Positions 1 to 9,220 of a DNA stretch of 36,520 bases are shown here, one piece after another. The position numbers and the translations under genes are program-made. The stretch comes from Clostridiales bacterium VE202-21 (GTDB lineage Bacteria > Bacillota > Clostridia > Lachnospirales > Lachnospiraceae): assembly GCA_000509105.1 (NCBI GenBank), contig BAIF02000086.1, positions 1 through 36,520 on the forward strand, read 5' to 3'. The notes under the pieces are model-generated. The model was not told the origin of the DNA and ran no database searches. It worked only from the letters and a program-made list of their open reading frames with translations. Numbering within the stretch: position 1 is the stretch's first letter; the number at the start of each line of letters is the position of its first letter.

Positions 1-64
1 TTTAGCGTTTCGAGGCGGCATATGTGCACTTGGGCGGCTTGCGGCTATCCCTTTCTTTCGCTGG

Positions 65-976
65 GTGCATCCAATCGGTTGGATAGGGTGGCAGCTTGGG
101 AGGATACTTTTAGGGGGCAGCGTATTGATTCGGTGGGAGTACGGCTTAGACTCGGTACGTGGGAAGAGAGAGTTGTACCGGGGTTATGGCTTGGCTGCGG
201 ATCCTTCAGTATGGAATGGGTCTCGATATGCTTTTTTGGTTACCTTATTTTACAGCTATGCCATGCCTGTACGAGAGATGTTGTATGATGCCTTAAGTTA
301 TGCAGATCAGATCAATGAATTGCGGAAAAATCATAAGGAAAAGAAAGATATGAAAGTATCGGCAGAATTTCTTTCCGGTCTGAAGAGGACAGATTTTTTG
401 TCGCCGGTTCTGAATATTGTTTTTTACTATGGTGAAGAAGAATGGGATGGGAGTACGGATCTGCATGGATTATTGGGATTAGACCGAAAAGAGTATAAGC
501 TGCTGACGAAGTACATACCGAATTACAGGATCAACCTGATAGACCCGAAAAAGCTGGAAAACCTGGAGTGTTTTCAAACAGATTTACAGATGATATTTGG
601 CATGTTAAAATGTAGAAAAAACAAAGAAGAATTGAAACGCTATGTGCAGAATAACAGGGCATATTTTGTGCAGGTTGATCAGGATTCATATAATGCCGTT
701 TGTGCAATGCTGGGATCGACACAACATTTGAAAACGGTAAAGACGGAAGAAGGAGGGAACGTTAATATGTGTAAAGCGTTGGAAGATTTATACCAGGATG
801 GCGTAGAAGAGGGACTCGAGAAGGGGATCGAGAAAGGAATCAAAGTATTGGTACAGGATTATATAGAAGAAGGATACAGCAAAGAAATAATCCTGGATAA
901 GTTAATCAGGGGCTTCTCATTAAACCGGGAAGAGTCCAGCAGGTATTATGAGCGTTTTGCTAAGCCCGCAAGGTAG
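65..976 (+). pseudogene. Rpn-family nuclease/putative transposase remnant, 5' end degenerate
   Basis: From about position 250 the frame reads as the C-terminal part of Rpn-type (PD-(D/E)XK) recombination-promoting nucleases/putative transposases, which are common in Lachnospiraceae. Recognisable stretches are YAMPVREMLYDALSY, then LNIVFYYGEEEWDGS, then a repetitive EEGLEKGIEKGIK helix near the C terminus. Upstream of YAMPV the family normally has a conserved segment with the catalytic Glu-x-Gln just before it. Here that stretch reads FLVTLFYS, so the catalytic half is lost or frame-disrupted. The first 200 bases do not give a convincing protein in any frame. A start at the ATG at 65 is formal only; no good ribosome binding site was seen. 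Rpn proteins are linked to RecA-independent recombination, but this copy is unlikely to be active. Family assignment is from pattern recognition. Confidence 0.55.
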
Positions 977-1025
977 CGGGGTGTCTGAGGAGTACATGAA
1001 ATAGAGAAAGTAAAGGAGATTTTGT

Positions 1026-2654
1026 ATGAGTATCTTAAATGTTGAACACCTCTCCCATGGATTTGGAGACCGTGCTATTTTTCAGGATGTTTCTTTCCGG
1101 CTGCTTCGGGGGGAGCATATTGGCCTGATAGGTGCTAACGGGGAAGGAAAGTCTACATTTTTAAATATTGTAATTGGAAAACTCCGACCGGATGAAGGAA
1201 AAGTTGAGTGGGCTAAGGATATCCGTGTTGGTTATCTGGATCAGCATACGGTTCTGGAAAAGGGGATGACGATGCGAGATGTCCTGAAGTCTGCGTTTTC
1301 TTATCTTTTTGAGCTGGAGGATAAGATGAACCGCATCTGCGAAAGTCTCGGAGAGGCCGATGCGGATGAGATGGAGAGTCTGATGGAAGAACTGGGGACG
1401 ATTCAGGATACGCTGACGCTGCACGATTTTTATGTCATTGATGCCAAAGTTGAGGAAGTGGCACGCGCACTGGGGCTGCTTGACTTGGGACTTGACCGGG
1501 ATGTGGCGGATCTCAGCGGAGGACAGAGGACAAGGATCCTGCTGGGTAAATTACTGCTTGAGAAACCAGATATCCTGCTGCTCGACGAGCCGACGAATTA
1601 TCTGGATGAGGAACATATTAACTGGCTGAAACGGTATTTGACGGAATATGAGAATGCATTTATATTGATCTCACATGATATTCCTTTTCTAGATGAGGTT
1701 GTCAATATTATTTATCATATGGAGAATCAGAGTCTGGACCGCTATGTGGGTAATTACGAAGATTTCCAGAGGGTTTATGAGGTGAAAAAGTCCCAGCTTG
1801 AGGCGGCATACAAGAGGCAGCAGCAGGAGATCAGCCAGCTGAAAGATTTTGTTGCCCGCAATAAAGCCCGGGTTTCCACAAGAAATATGGCTATGTCCCG
1901 CCAGAAAAAGCTGGATAAAATGGAGGTCATTGAGCTGGCGGCAGAACGTCCGAAACCGGAATTTCATTTCAAACAAGGGCGCACGCCGGGAAAATATATA
2001 TTTGAGACAAGAGATTTTGTAATCGGGTACGATGAGCCACTGTCAAAACCACTCGATATTTTCATGGAAAGAGGACAGAAGATTGCTCTGACCGGTGCCA
2101 ATGGGATTGGAAAGACCACTCTCATCCGCAGCATCATGGGACTTGTAAAGCCTCTGAGGGGCGGCTGCGAACTGGGCGAGAATCTTTCCATCGGATATTT
2201 TGAACAGGAGGGAGACGGAAACAACAAGACAACATGTATCGAAGAAATCTGGAGTGAATTTCCTTCATTTACCCAGTATGAGGTTCGATCTGCGCTGGCA
2301 AAATGCGGATTGACTACGAAGCATATAGAGAGTCAGGTCCGGGTGTTGAGTGGTGGAGAGCAGGCGAAGGTGCGTTTGTGCAAACTAATCAACCGGGAGA
2401 CAAATGTGCTGTTGCTGGATGAGCCTACCAACCATCTGGATGTGGAAGCAAAAGAGGCCCTGAAAGAGGCGCTGAAAGAATATAGGGGAACGATACTGCT
2501 GATCTGTCATGAACCCGAATTTTACCGGGATATTGTCCAGGAAGTTTGGGACTGCACCCGATGGGCGCATCCGGGCGGGAGGGACAAAACTTTGGAGGAG
2601 TCGACGAGGGAAGCTTGCCTTAGGGGTATCCTGGGACTTTTGCTTTGCAGGTAG
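1026..2654 (+). CDS. ABC-F family ATPase (duplicated ATP-binding cassette) with unusual C-terminal tail
   Basis: This soluble protein of 542 residues has two ABC ATPase domains and no membrane segments, the layout of ABC-F proteins, which act on ribosomes in translation or antibiotic protection. Cassette 1 has Walker A GANGEGKST (residues 36-44), signature LSGGQ and Walker B DILLLDEPTN. Cassette 2 has GANGIGKTT, LSGGE and NVLLLDEPTNHLD. A charged helical linker lies between them (KKSQLEAAYKRQQQEISQLK). The start follows AAGGAG with good spacing. Homology to the family ends near VQEVWDC. The last ~22 residues are Gly/Arg-rich and encoded by GC-rich sequence resembling intergenic elements elsewhere in the window, so the native stop was probably lost and the reading frame extended. 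The exact ABC-F subfamily, and whether it confers resistance, cannot be decided from the sequence. Confidence 0.9.
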   Translation: MSILNVEHLSHGFGDRAIFQDVSFRLLRGEHIGLIGANGEGKSTFLNIVIGKLRPDEGKVEWAKDIRVGYLDQHTVLEKGMTMRDVLKSAFSYLFELEDKMNRICESLGEADADEMESLMEELGTIQDTLTLHDFYVIDAKVEEVARALGLLDLGLDRDVADLSGGQRTRILLGKLLLEKPDILLLDEPTNYLDEEHINWLKRYLTEYENAFILISHDIPFLDEVVNIIYHMENQSLDRYVGNYEDFQRVYEVKKSQLEAAYKRQQQEISQLKDFVARNKARVSTRNMAMSRQKKLDKMEVIELAAERPKPEFHFKQGRTPGKYIFETRDFVIGYDEPLSKPLDIFMERGQKIALTGANGIGKTTLIRSIMGLVKPLRGGCELGENLSIGYFEQEGDGNNKTTCIEEIWSEFPSFTQYEVRSALAKCGLTTKHIESQVRVLSGGEQAKVRLCKLINRETNVLLLDEPTNHLDVEAKEALKEALKEYRGTILLICHEPEFYRDIVQEVWDCTRWAHPGGRDKTLEESTREACLRGILGLLLCR

Positions 2655-2745
2655 ATTTGCGTCAATCTGTGGAAAAAAGTATACCCAAAGGGCACCCCGT
2701 AATACATGGGCTGTGGAATATTGTTTAATTAATTATGTGAGTATA

Positions 2746-2774
2746 TTTCAAAAAAACGAAAAAGCAGTTATAAT
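2746..2774 (+). promoter_or_regulatory. Candidate sigma-A promoter of the lar operon
   Basis: A perfect TATAAT at 2769-2774 lies 36 bp upstream of the larB start. A 17-bp spacer leads back to a weak -35 (TTTCAA, 2746-2751). The stretch is AT-rich, unlike the GC-rich tail of the preceding gene. Position and spacing support a promoter; no operator is evident. Confidence 0.45.
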
Positions 2775-2810
2775 AGAAAAAGATAGCAATTACAGATGGA
2801 GGAGATGTTG

Positions 2811-3557
2811 ATGGATGCTCATGAAATGTTGGAAAAAGTGAAGAGTGGGGAAGTGTCTGTGGAGGAAGCCGAGCAGTATTTTCGCCGTGAGCCATTTGAG
2901 GAACTGGGGTATGCTAAACTGGATACGCACAGGAAGCTGCGGTCAGGATTTCCAGAGGTAATATTCTGCAGCGGTAAGGATACGGAACATCTGCTTCATA
3001 TTTATCAGAAATTATATGAGGAAGAGGGGGAGGTGTTTGGCACCAGAGCTACAGAAGAACAGTTTGAGTTGCTGCGAAAAACACTGCCTGAACTTGAGTA
3101 TGACCCGATCTCCCGGATTATGAAGATAGAGAAGAAGGAAAAAGATCATGTTGGCAGGATTGCAGTCTGTACAGCAGGAACGGCAGATATTCCTGTGGCT
3201 GAGGAGGCAGCACAGACCGCAGAGTATTTTGGAAGCAGGGTGGAACGTATCTATGATGTGGGGGTCAGCGGCATTCACCGGCTGATGTCCCGTCTGGATG
3301 TGATTCAGCGTGCAAATTGTGTGGTTGCCGTGGCGGGAATGGAGGGGGCCCTGGCCAGTGTCATGGGAGGACTTGTGGACAAACCGGTGATAGCGGTTCC
3401 CACGTCCGTAGGTTATGGAGCTAATTTTCATGGATTGTCGGCTCTGCTTACTATGATTAATTCCTGTGCAAATGGAATTGCGGTTGTCAACATTGATAAT
3501 GGATATGGGGCGGGATATATCGCTACACAGATTAACAGATTGGGGGAGAGAATATGA
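2811..3557 (+). CDS. larB: Nickel-pincer cofactor biosynthesis protein LarB
   Basis: LarB carboxylates and hydrolyses nicotinic acid adenine dinucleotide, the first step to the nickel-pincer nucleotide used by LarA-type racemases. The C-terminal two thirds look like the PurE-related fold typical of LarB: VAVCTAGTADIPVAEEA, GVSGIHRL, VVAVAGMEGALASVMGG and GYGANFHGLSALLTM. The N terminus carries the usual regulatory stretch ending in LDTHRKLRSGFPEVIFCSGK. I chose the ATG at 2811 (248 residues) because GGAGGAG lies 6-7 bases upstream; in-frame ATGs at 2796 and 2805 overlap that ribosome binding site. The last codons overlap larC by four bases (ATGA), so the two are translationally coupled. Length and motifs fit the family well. 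Confidence 0.92.
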   Translation: MDAHEMLEKVKSGEVSVEEAEQYFRREPFEELGYAKLDTHRKLRSGFPEVIFCSGKDTEHLLHIYQKLYEEEGEVFGTRATEEQFELLRKTLPELEYDPISRIMKIEKKEKDHVGRIAVCTAGTADIPVAEEAAQTAEYFGSRVERIYDVGVSGIHRLMSRLDVIQRANCVVAVAGMEGALASVMGGLVDKPVIAVPTSVGYGANFHGLSALLTMINSCANGIAVVNIDNGYGAGYIATQINRLGERI

Positions 3558-4831
3558 GCAGGGAATTGTATTTAGAATGTGCCTCAGGAATAAGCGGGGA
3601 CATGTTTACGGCAGCGCTGCTTGATCTGGGCGCTGATCAGGACGTACTGAGAAAGGCGCTTGACAGTCTGCGGCTGCCCGGATACAGGGTGGAAATCAGC
3701 CGGGTTACGAAAAGTGGTCTGGCTGCATGCGACTTTTCGGTTCATCTGGATGCGGAACATGAGAACCATGATCATGATATGGAGTATCTGCATGGGGCGG
3801 ATGCAGGGAATCATGTGCATGGAGCCGAGCATAGTTATGTACATCATCACTCTCATCAGCATACGCACGAACATAGGGGGCTGGCAGATATCATGGCGGT
3901 TATAAAACAGGCTGATCTCAGTGATTACGCCAGAAACACGGCCGTCCGTATTTTTGAGATTCTGGCAGAGGCTGAGGCAAAAGCTCATGGAGTTTCTATT
4001 GACCAGGTGCATTTCCATGAAGTTGGCGCCGTGGATTCGATTGTGGATATTGTTGCAGCGGCAGTATGCCTGGATAATCTGGATATAAAAGAGGTGATTG
4101 TTCCGATCCTGAATGAAGGAACCGGATTTGTCCGCTGTCAGCATGGTATGATACCTGTTCCGGTTCCGGCTGTTGCGGCCATTGCTGAGAAATATGCCCT
4201 GACGCTTCGTATACATAATATGGAGGGTGAATTTGTGACACCGACCGGTGCGGCTATAGCAGCAGCGGTCAGAACGAAAGACCGGCTTCCGGAGAAGTTT
4301 ACGATTCTGAAAACCGGCCTGGGAGCTGGGAAAAGGACATATGAAAGGCCAAGCCTGCTCCGGGCGATGCTGATTCAGGCGGAGCAGGATCAAACGGATT
4401 GTATATGTAAACTTGAAAGTAATATAGATGACTGTACAGGAGAGGCTTTATCTTACGTAATGCAGAGACTCCTGGAGGCAGGCGCAAAAGATGTATATTT
4501 TACTCCAATTTATATGAAAAAGAACCGTCCTGCATATCAGATTAATGTAATCTGCGCAGAGGAAGATATCACAAAGTTGGAAGAGGTTATGTTCATGGAA
4601 ACAACGACCATTGGAATCCGGAGGATGAAAATGGAGCGCTCAATCCTAAAACGTGAGCAAAAAGAGGTGGTGACTTCTCTGGGGCGGGCAGCCGTAAAAA
4701 TTTGTGCGCTTCCATCAGGAAAAAGGATATACCCGGAACATGACAGTGTGGCCGAGCTGAGCAGGAAAAGCGGACTTTCATGGCAGGAAGTTTACCGGTT
4801 GATTGTGAGGGAGTGCGATGGAGATGTATGA
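3554..4831 (+). CDS. larC: Nickel insertion protein LarC, single uninterrupted frame
   Basis: LarC inserts nickel into the pyridinium-3,5-bisthiocarboxylic acid mononucleotide made by LarB and LarE. The N terminus LYLECASGISGDMFTAALLDL is characteristic. Residues ~70-110 form a strongly His-rich stretch (clusters such as HENHDHD and HHHSHQHTHEH), as expected for nickel handling. Later motifs are HFHEVGAVDSIVDIV, ATPTG-like FVTPTGAA, and ESNIDDCTGE at the start of the C-terminal domain. At 425 residues it is full length. In Lactiplantibacillus plantarum the two halves are joined by programmed frameshifting; here a single frame encodes both. The start overlaps larB by 4 bp, and its end overlaps the larE start. 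Confidence 0.93.
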   Translation: MSRELYLECASGISGDMFTAALLDLGADQDVLRKALDSLRLPGYRVEISRVTKSGLAACDFSVHLDAEHENHDHDMEYLHGADAGNHVHGAEHSYVHHHSHQHTHEHRGLADIMAVIKQADLSDYARNTAVRIFEILAEAEAKAHGVSIDQVHFHEVGAVDSIVDIVAAAVCLDNLDIKEVIVPILNEGTGFVRCQHGMIPVPVPAVAAIAEKYALTLRIHNMEGEFVTPTGAAIAAAVRTKDRLPEKFTILKTGLGAGKRTYERPSLLRAMLIQAEQDQTDCICKLESNIDDCTGEALSYVMQRLLEAGAKDVYFTPIYMKKNRPAYQINVICAEEDITKLEEVMFMETTTIGIRRMKMERSILKREQKEVVTSLGRAAVKICALPSGKRIYPEHDSVAELSRKSGLSWQEVYRLIVRECDGDV

Positions 4832-5697
4832 GGATGCACAGAACGTGTTGTTAGATAAAAGAAAAAAAGCTCTGTTTACGGCAATGGAAAAATATTGCAG
4901 GGAGGATACTGCCGTTGCATTTTCCGGCGGAGCGGACAGCAGCCTGCTTCTGAAGCTTGCATGCGAGTGTGCCACAAAGCAGGGAAATGAGGTTTATGCA
5001 GTAACGGTACAAACAGAACTTCACACACAAAATGATTTAATAATAGCTGAAAAAGTAGCAAAAGAAACTGGAGCATTTCATATAGTCCTTTATGTTAATG
5101 AACTCGAGGAAGCGGGAATAGAGAATAACCCCGAAAACAGATGCTATCTCTGTAAAAAGCTCCTCTTCACCAAAATACGTGAAGAAGTTTCCCGGCTGGG
5201 GGTGGGCAGCATACTGGAGGGGACGAATGCAGATGATCTTGGCATGTACCGGCCGGGTATCCGGGCAATCCGTGAATTAGGTATAAAAAGTCCGCTGGCA
5301 GAGGCAGGCTGACAAAAGAAGAGGTACGCAGACTGGCAGCTGCTACGGAATCTCTGTGGCAGAGCGTCCGGCATCTCCATGCATGGCGACACGTTTTCCC
5401 TATGGAACCAGACTGGACAGGGAGAAAATGAAAGCAGCGGAACTGGGGGAAGCGTACATCCGGTCTCTGGGATTTTACAATGTACGTCTGCGGGTTCACG
5501 AAGATGTTGCCCGCATTGAGGTGGATGAGGCGTCCCTGGGACAAGCGCTGCAGCACCATAAAGAGATTATGGAGTACATGAGGAAACTTGGATATCGGTA
5601 TGCTGCGCTGGATCTGGAAGGATTCCGTTCCGGCAGCATGGACGAGAAGCATATTGGTAAAAAGACAGAGGACGGTGACAATGACATAAGTAAGTAA
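4818..5697 (+). pseudogene. larE: LarE sulfur transferase, disrupted by two frameshifts
   Basis: LarE is a PP-loop ATP pyrophosphatase that sulfurates the nickel-pincer precursor. The first frame (4818-5309) has the PP-loop AFSGGADSSLLL, the NRCYLCKKLLF motif and EGTNADDLGMYRPG, then meets TGA at 5310. Homology resumes one frame lower as LTKEEVRRLAA (5309-~5342), then shifts again and continues from ~5344 as YGISVAERPASPCMATRF to the stop at 5697. The latter contains the Cys that aligns with the sulfur-donating region of LarE. Both shifts are single-base losses; the first is in a likely CC run. No slippery heptamer is seen, so programmed frameshifting is unlikely. Either the gene is dead or the assembly has two indels 35 bases apart. 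Confidence 0.85.
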
Positions 5698-5840
5698 AAA
5701 GTACGATATCCCGGCAGATACATTAGAACAGGGGTACTAAACTTATGCTCATTATTTATAAAATTTGTTCGGATCTCGTAATTCCTTTCCTTATACGGCA
5801 GTGTTAAAGTGAAGACACAATGGGAGAGGAGGTAATAGCA

Positions 5841-6829
5841 ATGATATTCAAAAATATGGAATTTCATAATGTGGAGGAAATTATAGAGTGTAGGAAGGGG
5901 TATGCCATGCAGCGTATTCCTTCTTTTGTATCGGAAAAATTAAATGAAGGAGCGCGAAACGGCTCCTGCCGCTTTACCACAGGGGTGGAAATCAGATTCA
6001 GGATGCAAAGTGATACTGTAAAAATAATGCTGTCCGCGGAGAAAGATATTGAGGCCCAGACTGCTTTTATTTATTATGGTTCCTTTCAGGGGGGATGGCA
6101 GAAGTCATCCGCTGCACTTACAGAGGATGGTACTACAATTGAAATTAAAAAGGCTGAAAATATAGAGCTGCTGAAAATGCTTACAGAGAAAAAAAGGCTG
6201 CCCTTCCATCCCGAAATCGTAAGGATCATACTGCCATACGGCACCTGCTATTTTAAAGAAATAATCGGAGATATACAGCCGCCGCAGAAAGCGGAACTGC
6301 CGCAAAGGACATATCTTGCCTATGGTTCTTCTATCACCATGGAAGCCTGGCATTGTCTGCGCCCTGCTCCTATCCCTTTCAGATCGCCCGCAGGCTGGGT
6401 GCAGATTATCTGAATCTGGGATTTGCGGGAACTGCATTTTTGGAACAGGAGATGGCAGAGTACATTGTCAGCAGAAAAGACTGGGACTTTGCCTCTGTGG
6501 AACTGGGAATTAACATGACAGACGGCAGGTTTTCCACACGTTTTTTTGAGGATAGAGTGAAAAAATTTATCGAAATATTGGCTTCAGATTCAAGAAAAAT
6601 ATACTGCACAAATATCTTTGGAAACAATTATGTTGACAAGGAGCTTATAGAAGTTTACAGAGAAATAGTGAGAGAATACGCTTCTAAGAGGCTGATCTTT
6701 ACGGACGGATTGGAATTATTAAACAGAGAGGAATTTATATCAGAGGACCTGGTACATCCTTCAGTGGAAGGATGTATGGAAATTGCAGAGAACTGGTCCC
6801 GCATTATGGCGGAAAGCTCTCTGCAGTAA
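5841..6829 (+). pseudogene. SGNH/GDSL hydrolase, one frameshift
   Basis: A ~330-residue SGNH hydrolase, probably a carbohydrate esterase, with an N-terminal beta-sandwich-like domain (~1-150) followed by the hydrolase domain. The start at 5841 follows GAGAGGAGGT at good spacing. The first frame reads to the nucleophile block LAYGSSIT, then loses register at about 6338. One base lower the protein continues HGSLALSAPCSYPFQIARR, GFAGTA, ELGINM (block III Asn) and the catalytic Asp-His block ISEDLVHPS, ending at 6829. Adding one base, most simply a C in the ACCAT run, restores the whole protein. All catalytic blocks are otherwise intact, so this is either a very recent lesion or a sequencing indel. 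No strong promoter was recognised in the 143 bp upstream. Confidence 0.8.
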
Positions 6830-6856
6830 GGCGCAGGGAAGACGGCTAAGATTAAG

Positions 6857-7708
6857 TTATTCTGAACGGTATCGGTATTCAGTCGGTGTTACGCCAACTT
6901 CTTTTTTAAATGTAGTACAGAAGCTGTGTTCGCTGTGAAAGCCGCAGCTGAATCCTATATTTTTTACCGTATCCCGGCTGCTTTTTAAGTAAAATTTTGC
7001 AAGGTTAATGCGTGATATCAGGATATATCTGTAAGGGGTATATCCTGTTTCTTCTTTAAACTTCCTTGTGAAATAGAATGGGCTCAGAGAAACACGGGCA
7101 GCAAGTGCATTCAGCGAGATGTCTTCGTCCAGGTGGCGGTGAATGTATTTCAATGAAATATCCATAAAATCAGATGCAGTTTTCTGCTTTTCCCGGCGCT
7201 CCTTTGAAAGTCCAAGAAGGGTGAGTATCTGGGAGATATCCTGGGAAATCAGCAGCTCATTGATGTTGTTCTTTTTTAAAAGCGTTTCATATAAACGGTT
7301 CCAAATGGCTTCTAATTGGGCCGGACTATCCAGAAGTGTATAGAAGAATGGCATATCGTCTCTTAGATAGTCAAAAAAGGCGCGGCTGTTTCCGCCGTCA
7401 AAATGAATCCACTCCAGTTCCCACACTTCGGATGTCTGGTATAGATGGGGGCAGTAACAGTCCAGAAGGCATATCTTGCCGGGATGCAGCTCTCTGGTAA
7501 TTCCGCCGGCATTTATGGTACCCTTCCCCCTCTTTGTGTACAGAAGCAGAAAACTGTCATAACTGGTTCTGTCAACTTTATACCCGGCGCTGCAGTAAAA
7601 ATGCCCGATACATAAGGGATAATATAAAAAATCAGGAATACAGTTCATGGGCGTGTGAAAATAGATTGTGGAATTAGGGGAAACCCCTTCATTAAATGAA
7701 TGGCTCAT
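6857..7708 (-). CDS. AraC-family transcriptional regulator
   Basis: A 283-residue regulator with an N-terminal cupin-like sensing domain (~20-150; GYKVDRTSYDSFLLLYTKRGKG and the PHLYQTSEVWELEWIHFDG strand pattern) and a C-terminal double helix-turn-helix (~180-280; ISLNALAARVSLSPFYFTRKF, then IGFSCGFHSEHSFCTTFKKE and TPTEYR). The order and spacing match AraC/XylS regulators of sugar genes. It is transcribed divergently from the UROD-like gene at 7964 and convergently with the SGNH hydrolase. The start at 7708 has AAAGG upstream on the minus strand. It probably controls the divergent gene and/or itself; the effector is unknown. Confidence 0.9.
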   Translation of the reverse strand: MSHSFNEGVSPNSTIYFHTPMNCIPDFLYYPLCIGHFYCSAGYKVDRTSYDSFLLLYTKRGKGTINAGGITRELHPGKICLLDCYCPHLYQTSEVWELEWIHFDGGNSRAFFDYLRDDMPFFYTLLDSPAQLEAIWNRLYETLLKKNNINELLISQDISQILTLLGLSKERREKQKTASDFMDISLKYIHRHLDEDISLNALAARVSLSPFYFTRKFKEETGYTPYRYILISRINLAKFYLKSSRDTVKNIGFSCGFHSEHSFCTTFKKEVGVTPTEYRYRSE

Positions 7709-7963
7709 ATGCTCTGCCTTTCTGTATTATGCTAGTGCACGATTAGGCTAAATCTCAATGTGGCATTAGAGGATTTGTTTTGCTAATTATAGGATCTGAT
7801 TAAAAACTTGTCAAGATTATGCAGAGCAATTTTTTGATATAAATGGGCAAAGAAATCTAATGCCAGACGCGCAGGAACAGGGTAAGATAAAACGGTAAAG
7901 AAAACCGTGAAAACATTCCGCAGTACGGGATACCGGCAGGCGGGAGAAAAAAGGAGAGGTCGT
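7709..7963. promoter_or_regulatory. Divergent control region with a spaced inverted repeat
   Basis: This 255-bp spacer separates two divergent starts, so it must hold both promoters. TGGCATTAGAGG (7761-7772) is repeated in inverted orientation as AATCTAATGCCA (7854-7865), matching 10 of 12 bases. This could be a pair of AraC-type sites, but AraC proteins often use direct repeats, so the assignment is tentative. No consensus -35/-10 pair stood out. Confidence 0.35.
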
Positions 7964-9208
7964 ATGCAAAGATATATGATTGATGGGAAAGATCGCATGA
8001 TTTTGAGAGAATTGGCTAAAAAGCAGTATGAATACTCTCAGACTGAAAAAAATAAAAATAGAATCCGGGAGTGGACGGATCACAACTCACTGCAGGGGAA
8101 ACGCCCCATGATTCATCTGGAGTTGTGGACGTTTGCGCAGGAAATCATCCCCCAGCGCCTGCAGTGCAAGGGCGAATTTGCCAGGGATGTAGAGACAAAG
8201 CTGTACTGCAATTTTTTGAACCAGGAATTGTTTGACGACGATCGTGTAACCCCGGATTATTATCCGCTGCCATACGATACCCATTTTACCTTATTCAATA
8301 TTCCAATAAAAAAACACAACAGTGTGGGTTCTGTCGGGCACGAGTTCATATCGGTTGTGGAAGATCTGGAAGATGACTACGTGAAACTGCAGGCAACAGA
8401 TTACGGGGTGGATATGGAGTCCACCATGCTGAAAAAGCAGGCGCTGGAGGAAGCCTTTGGAGATATCCTCCCTGTCAGGGTGCAGATGGACTGCCTTTAC
8501 AGCGTGCCAACACAGATGATCGTTCATTTTATGAAGATGGAAAATATGATGTTCAATATCTATGACTATCCGGAACTTTTCAAAGAAATGATGAACCGTA
8601 TTGCAGACGATACGCTTGCTTATTACCGGATGCTGGAAGAAAAGCATCTGATTTTGCCAACAACCGGAGGAGAGAGTCTGGGACAGGGCAGCTGGTGCTA
8701 CAACCGTGAACTGCCGGGTGAAGAAGAAGCAAAAATACGTCCACTTACAACGCGGGACGTCTGGGGATTCATGGATTCCCAGGAGACTGTAGGGCTGTCA
8801 CCGGAGATGTTTGAAGAGTTTATCTTCCCATGTTATAAGAAAATATCCGAACAATACGGCCTTCTGTCCTATGGATGCTGTGAACCGGTGGATCCGATCT
8901 GGGAAAACTGCATCTCAAAACTAGAGAATCTTAGAAAAGTGTCTATTTCTCCATGGTGTAACGAAGAATATATGGGAGAGCGGCTTAAAGGCAGCAAAAC
9001 TATTTTCCACAGGAAGCCGTCCCCGAACTACCTTGGAGTGGGAACTGTGCTGGACGAGGAAGCAGTAAGAGAAAGTATACGGAAAACGATGAAGGCATCC
9101 GAAGGATGTAAACTGGAAATCACACAGAGAGACGTATATACAATAAATAACGACCCCAAAAAAGCAAAACGTTATGTGGATATTATTAAAGCGGAGGCGG
9201 GGATTTAA
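7964..9208 (+). CDS. Uroporphyrinogen decarboxylase (UROD/MtaA-like) family protein
   Basis: A 414-residue protein of the UROD/methylcobamide methyltransferase superfamily as it occurs in gut Clostridia, where members usually act with corrinoid proteins or remain uncharacterised. It is clearly not the haem enzyme: it lacks the usual N-terminal region and has a Tyr-Gly-Cys-Cys-Glu-Pro motif (residues 303-308; YGCCEPVDPIWE), followed by ISPWCNEE and a C-terminal SEGCKLEITQRDVYTI. The Cys-rich motif may correspond to the metal-binding site of MtaA-like proteins (inference). The start at 7964 is preceded by AAGGAGAGG. No corrinoid protein or activating protein is encoded nearby, so the substrate cannot be named. 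It is divergent from the AraC regulator and followed by the large palindrome at 9221. Confidence 0.8.
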   Translation: MQRYMIDGKDRMILRELAKKQYEYSQTEKNKNRIREWTDHNSLQGKRPMIHLELWTFAQEIIPQRLQCKGEFARDVETKLYCNFLNQELFDDDRVTPDYYPLPYDTHFTLFNIPIKKHNSVGSVGHEFISVVEDLEDDYVKLQATDYGVDMESTMLKKQALEEAFGDILPVRVQMDCLYSVPTQMIVHFMKMENMMFNIYDYPELFKEMMNRIADDTLAYYRMLEEKHLILPTTGGESLGQGSWCYNRELPGEEEAKIRPLTTRDVWGFMDSQETVGLSPEMFEEFIFPCYKKISEQYGLLSYGCCEPVDPIWENCISKLENLRKVSISPWCNEEYMGERLKGSKTIFHRKPSPNYLGVGTVLDEEAVRESIRKTMKASEGCKLEITQRDVYTINNDPKKAKRYVDIIKAEAGI

Positions 9209-9220
9209 GGGGGGAGGACG

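Noticed and set aside
2640..2720. Terminator or inverted repeat after the ABC-F gene
   Set aside because: Only short, imperfect complementarity (GGGGTAT versus ATACCC); not convincing.
3584..4393. 269-residue minus-strand frame opposite larC
   Set aside because: Antisense shadow of a well-recognised gene; its Met/His-rich composition mirrors the His codons of larC.
5300..5350. Programmed ribosomal frameshifting in larE
   Set aside because: Two shifts in the same direction are needed and no slippery heptamer or downstream structure is evident.
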